9,370 nucleotides of DNA from positions 1-9,370 of the forward strand of contig JAJRYM010000006.1 of NCBI GenBank assembly GCA_024275775.1. The letters are read 5' to 3'. The DNA is from Nitrospirota bacterium (GTDB taxonomy: Bacteria; Nitrospinota_A; UBA7883; JACRGQ01). Made by a program: the position numbers and the translations under genes. Of this stretch, positions 6,491-9,370 are shown one piece after another; position 1 is the stretch's first letter; each line of letters starts with the position of its first letter. Under the pieces are notes generated by a model. That model was not told the DNA's origin. It ran no database searches and worked only from the letters and a program-made list of their open reading frames with translations.

Positions 6491-7494
6491 TTGACTTCCT
6501 CCAGACTATTTACATAACCCTTTTCGATTACCTCGGGGTTTACTTCGTATTCAACATGCTCTGTAAGGGCGTCGAACTTGCATATTCTCACGCATCTCAG
6601 ACAGCCCTTGCAGTACCTGTAATTTATGCTTTTAAGGGTCTGCGCCAGCTTCCCCTTTTTGTTCTCTTCTTCGGCCCACACGAAACAGTAATCCGGGCAG
6701 GTAATATCGCATTCGCCGCAACTGGTACACCGTGAAAGATCAAGCACCGGAATATGGCCGGCCCGGCTGGCCGTTAAATCCTTGGCCAGCGAAGTGCCTG
6801 CGGAAGGAATTATTCCGCCCAGAGGCTGGTTGAGATACCCCAGTTTCTGGCCGTGAGGGTTGAACTTCTGTATCGGGTATTTCCCGTCAAATTCAAATTT
6901 TTTGGACTCGTATTCCTTCGCGCCTCGGTCGAACGTGCGCAGGTTGGGTTCAATAAGGAACGCGTATTTCTTGCCGAGCGCGTCCTTGATGGCTCCCTTG
7001 ACTGCGTCCGGCGAAATGAAGCCGGATGCCGCGGCAAGCGTGCCAAGCAAAGCGGTATTCACGCGGGTTTTCTCTTCCACGGCGATTTTCATGGCGTCTG
7101 TAACTACAAGCGTTCCGCACGGAAATTCAAGAAAGTCTCTCGCTTCATCTACGCTCTTTGAGGTATTAAGGATAACCGTGGTGTTTTCACTAACGCCGGT
7201 AAGCATGCCGGGGTTTTTCGCTATCGCTTCGATAAAGATTACAAGCATGTGGGGCTCCGTTACCGGAGCGTTTACCCTTACTTCAATGTCCGGAGCGCAG
7301 AAGCGGACAAAAGCCGCGACGGCCGACCCCTTTTTTTCAGAGCCGTAGCTTGAAAAATTTGCGCCGTTGAACCCCATATGCAGAATGCCGGCTTCGGCAA
7401 GTATCTTTCCGGCCAGATTTGCGCCGAATCCGCCGACACTCGCCATCTTAATCTCATAAAAACCAAGCTCATTGGTTATTGGTAGTTTGTGCAT
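6487..7494 (-). CDS. 2-oxoacid:ferredoxin oxidoreductase fused gamma-delta subunit
   Basis: A 335-residue fusion of the two small subunits of a four-subunit oxidoreductase. Residues about 12-185 are the gamma domain: MASVGGFGANLAGKILAEAG is the glycine-rich opening and SSYGSEKKGSAV matches the next conserved loop. Residues about 245-315 are the delta domain, a bacterial-type ferredoxin with two [4Fe-4S] clusters: CTSCGECDITCP (C256, C259, C262, C266) and CKGCLRCVRIC (C295, C298, C301, C305). The last cysteine of the second motif is followed by Lys rather than Pro. The delta domain would pass electrons from the beta-subunit cluster to soluble ferredoxin. The ATG at 7494 has AAGGAG five bases upstream; an in-frame TTG at 7512 lies before that site and is rejected. 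The 3' end overlaps alpha by ATGA. Confidence 0.94.
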   Translation of the reverse strand: MHKLPITNELGFYEIKMASVGGFGANLAGKILAEAGILHMGFNGANFSSYGSEKKGSAVAAFVRFCAPDIEVRVNAPVTEPHMLVIFIEAIAKNPGMLTGVSENTTVILNTSKSVDEARDFLEFPCGTLVVTDAMKIAVEEKTRVNTALLGTLAAASGFISPDAVKGAIKDALGKKYAFLIEPNLRTFDRGAKEYESKKFEFDGKYPIQKFNPHGQKLGYLNQPLGGIIPSAGTSLAKDLTASRAGHIPVLDLSRCTSCGECDITCPDYCFVWAEEENKKGKLAQTLKSINYRYCKGCLRCVRICKFDALTEHVEYEVNPEVIEKGYVNSLEEVK

Positions 7495-7568
7495 CCCCTC
7501 TCCTTTTTGCAAAAGTATTTTCAGAGTGGTTATTCAGGAAATCTGCAATCTTTCCAGTTAACATCACC

Positions 7569-7597
7569 ATTCTACGGAGACTTCAGTTTAACCGCAA
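7569..7597 (-). promoter_or_regulatory. Candidate sigma-70 promoter for the oxidoreductase cluster
   Basis: In the 177-base gap after recR, TTGCGG (7597-7592) and TAGAAT (7574-7569) are separated by exactly 17 bases on the minus strand. The -10 matches the consensus at five of six positions and the -35 at three. Transcription would begin near 7562, giving a leader of about 68 bases before the strong ribosome-binding site. A second, weaker pair, TTGCAA (7647-7642) with CATATT 17 bases downstream, is possible. This is a consensus match by eye. Confidence 0.4.
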
Positions 7598-7671
7598 ATG
7601 GAAAATAATCGACCAATAAATATGGCCTGTCTGGCGCTTTTTTGCAAGTCGGGAAAAAGAGGGCTGTTTCT

Positions 7672-8268
7672 TCAAATAGCCAGCCGTCCTTCGAGCGATT
7701 TCATAAGCGTTATTTCATCAACGAATTCAAGGTCGCTTCCAACCGGCACACCTCTTGCGATGCGTGAAGTTTTTACATCTATCCCTTTGAGTTTCTTGGA
7801 AATGTAAAGCGCGGTTGCTTCACCATCCATGGTCGGGTTCGTAGCAATGATAACTTCTTTTACATCCCCTTTTTCCAGCCTTCCCATCAATTTTCCGATG
7901 CGAAGGTCGTCGGGTCCGATGCCGTTGAGAGGCGAAAGAGTGCCCATGAGGACATGGTAAAGACCATTGTAATTTTTTGTCCGTTCGAATATGGCGATGT
8001 CGAGCGGCTGTTCAACCACAAGAATCAGGGACCGGTCGCGTTTTTCCGAACTGCATACGGGGCAGGGGTCGGTTTCGGTTATTCCGCCGCATTCACGGCA
8101 CAGGATAACCTTTTCAGACAGCTCATCGAGAGCCTGCGCCAGTTTTTTTACCTGCTCGTCGCCCGATTTCAAAAGAAAATATACAAGCCTCTCCGCGGTT
8201 TTCCTTCCTATGCCGGGAAGCTTCTGCAGTTCGGCCGTTAACTTTAGAAGCGTCTGCGAAGATTCCAT
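7672..8268 (-). CDS. recR: Recombination mediator protein RecR
   Basis: RecR works with RecO (and RecF) to load RecA on single-stranded DNA during gap repair. The 198-residue length is typical. A helix-hairpin-helix, KLPGIGRKTAERL, lies at 16-28. A four-cysteine zinc finger follows: C57, C60, C69 and C72 in CRECGG...CPVC. The Toprim domain covers about 80-175, with VVEQPLD, ATNPTMDGEATALYI and the family C-terminal signature ARGVPVGSDLEFVDEITL. The ATG at 8268 lies only three bases after the ybaB stop and has no Shine-Dalgarno sequence; it sits in a T6A6 tract at 8268-8279, so translation is probably coupled. The dnaX-ybaB-recR order is the classic arrangement. Confidence 0.97.
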   Translation of the reverse strand: MESSQTLLKLTAELQKLPGIGRKTAERLVYFLLKSGDEQVKKLAQALDELSEKVILCRECGGITETDPCPVCSSEKRDRSLILVVEQPLDIAIFERTKNYNGLYHVLMGTLSPLNGIGPDDLRIGKLMGRLEKGDVKEVIIATNPTMDGEATALYISKKLKGIDVKTSRIARGVPVGSDLEFVDEITLMKSLEGRLAI

Positions 8269-8271
8269 TTT

Positions 8272-8595
8272 TTAAAAAAGGCCAGGCAGGTTAAGCCCGA
8301 TACTTTCCAGTTCCCTGTTGGCGGTCTCTTTCTGGATTGTTTCCGCCTTGGCGAGCGCATCGTTTACGGTTTTGCAAACAACAGACTGTAGCTCTTCCGC
8401 GTTGAAGGATTCGTGAAACTTACTGCCGTCTATGGCGAGCGACACCAGCTGTTTGTCGCAACTGGCGACAACACGCACCGCGCCGTCGCCGCTTTCGGCC
8501 TCAACGCGCTTTTCCTTCAGGCCGGCGCGGACCTCTTCAACCTTCGATTTCAACTTTTGCGCTTTTTGCAGAAGTGAGCCCAGAAATCTGGACAT
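8272..8595 (-). CDS. YbaB/EbfC family nucleoid-associated DNA-binding protein
   Basis: A 107-residue member of the YbaB/EbfC family, small dimeric nucleoid-associated proteins usually encoded between dnaX and recR. The N-terminal helix LLQKAQKLKSKVEEVRAGL and the sheet region GDGAVRVVASCDKQLVSLAI are recognisable. The helix VNDALAKAETIQKE and the C-terminal LNLPGLF also fit the family, whose members often end in LPGLF. The ATG at 8595 is chosen because a near-perfect AAAGGAGG lies six bases upstream (8609-8602), overlapping the dnaX stop. A longer open frame to 8646 would add 17 residues that overlap dnaX and do not look homologous. Confidence 0.95.
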   Translation of the reverse strand: MSRFLGSLLQKAQKLKSKVEEVRAGLKEKRVEAESGDGAVRVVASCDKQLVSLAIDGSKFHESFNAEELQSVVCKTVNDALAKAETIQKETANRELESIGLNLPGLF

Positions 8596-8608
8596 TAGAA
8601 GCCTCCTT

Positions 8609-9370
8609 TCACTCCTCAAACATGGGACGTCCGTCAAACATCTCAATCGCTTTTTCGATTATCGGGTTTTCAAGCATCTTTTTTTTTACGTGGTTATCCA
8701 ACCCTTTTTTTTTACCGTTTTTCTGATTGGCGTCCTTTGCATTATCCGGCCGGAATGCCGTTTTAACAGTTTTTCCGGAGGCTTTTTTTATTTGCTCTCC
8801 GAGTATTTTAATATTTATTTCGCACTGTTTTATCAGATAGCTGGTAGGGCAAAATAAAATCAGTGTATCGCCCTCAACCGCCGTTTCGGTTATTCCTTCC
8901 AGCATTGCGCCAATGCGCGGATGTTTTTCCTTGATGGCTTGCCGGATTTGCTCCCAGTCCGTGGTCGTCGAGCGAGGTTCCATAACGCTTTCAGGCGGAT
9001 TGCCGGTTTTCTTTGGGTACGATACGGCTGAGGGACGGGTTGGATTGACAGGGTTCCCAGCGGCCGGCATGTTTTTGATGTTTTTAATCAGGGAATCGAT
9101 ATCCATCACCTCGTCCAGCCGGATCATGCTAAGCAGTGACATTTCAAGAACGGCCAGTCCGTTTTCCGCGTACCGTCTTTTGGACTCGGCTCTTAAGATA
9201 ATATCGTAAAATTGCTGGATGCGGGTTGCCGAGATATCTGCAACCATATTTTTTATTCGGTCTATATTTTCTTCCGTTTCCTCCAGAAGCTTTTCCGGCG
9301 CGGAAACGATTTTAACCACCGCCATTTCCCTTACCGCTTCGGACAGTTCCCGGATGATAACGCCTACGTC
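8609..9370 (-). CDS. dnaX: DNA polymerase III subunit gamma/tau, C-terminal part, cut by window edge
   Basis: DnaX is the clamp-loader ATPase and polymerase-coupling subunit of the replisome. The frame is open from base 9370 through 253 residues to TGA at 8611-8609. The first residues, VGVIIRELSEAVREMAVVKI, match the clamp-loader collar domain (domain III), as does RIQQFYDIILRAESKRRY and ENGLAVLEMSLLSMIRLDEV. After a Pro/Ser-rich linker, WEQIRQAIKEKHPRIGAML and a strand region (DTLILFCPTS) form a tau-like C-terminal domain. The tail PIIEKAIEMFDGRPMFEE matches the common final helix of DnaX proteins. The ATPase domain lies outside the window. Two A9 tracts just before the tail are potential slippage sites. 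Identity rests on these motifs plus the ybaB-recR neighbourhood. Confidence 0.93.
   Translation of the reverse strand, partial: DVGVIIRELSEAVREMAVVKIVSAPEKLLEETEENIDRIKNMVADISATRIQQFYDIILRAESKRRYAENGLAVLEMSLLSMIRLDEVMDIDSLIKNIKNMPAAGNPVNPTRPSAVSYPKKTGNPPESVMEPRSTTTDWEQIRQAIKEKHPRIGAMLEGITETAVEGDTLILFCPTSYLIKQCEINIKILGEQIKKASGKTVKTAFRPDNAKDANQKNGKKKGLDNHVKKKMLENPIIEKAIEMFDGRPMFEE
8679..8713 (-). repeat. Two A9 homopolymer tracts inside the dnaX 3' end
   Basis: On the coding strand, nine consecutive A occur at 8713-8705 and again at 8687-8679, 17 bases apart, encoding the KKK of GKKKG and of VKKKM. A one-base gain or loss at either tract leads to a stop within a few codons, removing the final 31 or 22 residues. 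Runs of nine A are known transcriptional-slippage sites in Thermus thermophilus dnaX, though located elsewhere in that gene. Confidence 0.9.

Noticed and set aside
7654..7685. Possible terminator after recR: GGCTG/CAGCC stem followed by a T5 run on the minus strand.
   Set aside because: Only five base pairs with a 14-base loop, and the stem begins inside the recR coding end. Too weak to call.
8596..8646. Longer ybaB start at 8646.
   Set aside because: It overlaps dnaX, adds 17 non-homologous residues, and ignores the strong AAAGGAGG serving the ATG at 8595.

Overview
The window is a compact run of genes that all lie on the minus strand, so transcription goes from the right edge to the left edge. 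Long plus-strand open frames are shadows of these genes. Gene order by transcription: dnaX (3' part only), ybaB/ebfC, recR, a 177-base gap with a promoter candidate, a 2-oxoacid:ferredoxin oxidoreductase cluster (fused gamma-delta, then alpha, then beta), a nine-haem membrane-anchored cytochrome c, a small ORF resembling the tail of a glycosyltransferase, galU, an Hsp20 gene, and the first third of lon. No tRNA, rRNA, CRISPR array, insertion sequence or phage gene was seen. No gene-free stretch exceeds 177 bases.

The genes suggest a Gram-negative, cytochrome-using anaerobe or microaerophile. Evidence: a pyruvate-type ferredoxin oxidoreductase, an exported multihaem cytochrome with nine CXXCH motifs, and a small ORF related to lipopolysaccharide-core glycosyltransferases. 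A Desulfobacterota-, Nitrospirota- or Nitrospinota-like genome would fit, but this is inference from gene content, not a phylogenetic result.

Right block (7672-9370): dnaX-ybaB-recR is the familiar replication/repair operon. Two runs of nine A lie just before the last conserved helix of DnaX. Middle block (2910-7494): the oxidoreductase generates acetyl-CoA or a similar acyl-CoA and reduced ferredoxin, or runs in reverse; the cytochrome follows nine bases after the beta gene and could share its redox economy. Left block (1-2902): small ORF, galU (UDP-glucose for envelope polysaccharide), hsp20 and lon (protein quality control), packed with overlaps or short gaps. Most junctions after the gap are overlapping or very short, so 7494 to 1 may be one long transcript.

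The most notable observation is at the alpha/beta junction of the oxidoreductase. The alpha ORF runs on into what is normally the N-terminus of the beta subunit, including the CPGC pair of its [4Fe-4S] ligands, then stops; the rest of beta continues in the -1 frame with the third and fourth cysteines. Adding one base in the GGG run at 5049-5051 would restore a single alpha-beta polypeptide with canonical cysteine spacing. This is either a broken or mis-assembled fusion gene, a recoding site, or a genuinely split iron-sulphur site joined by TAATG coupling.
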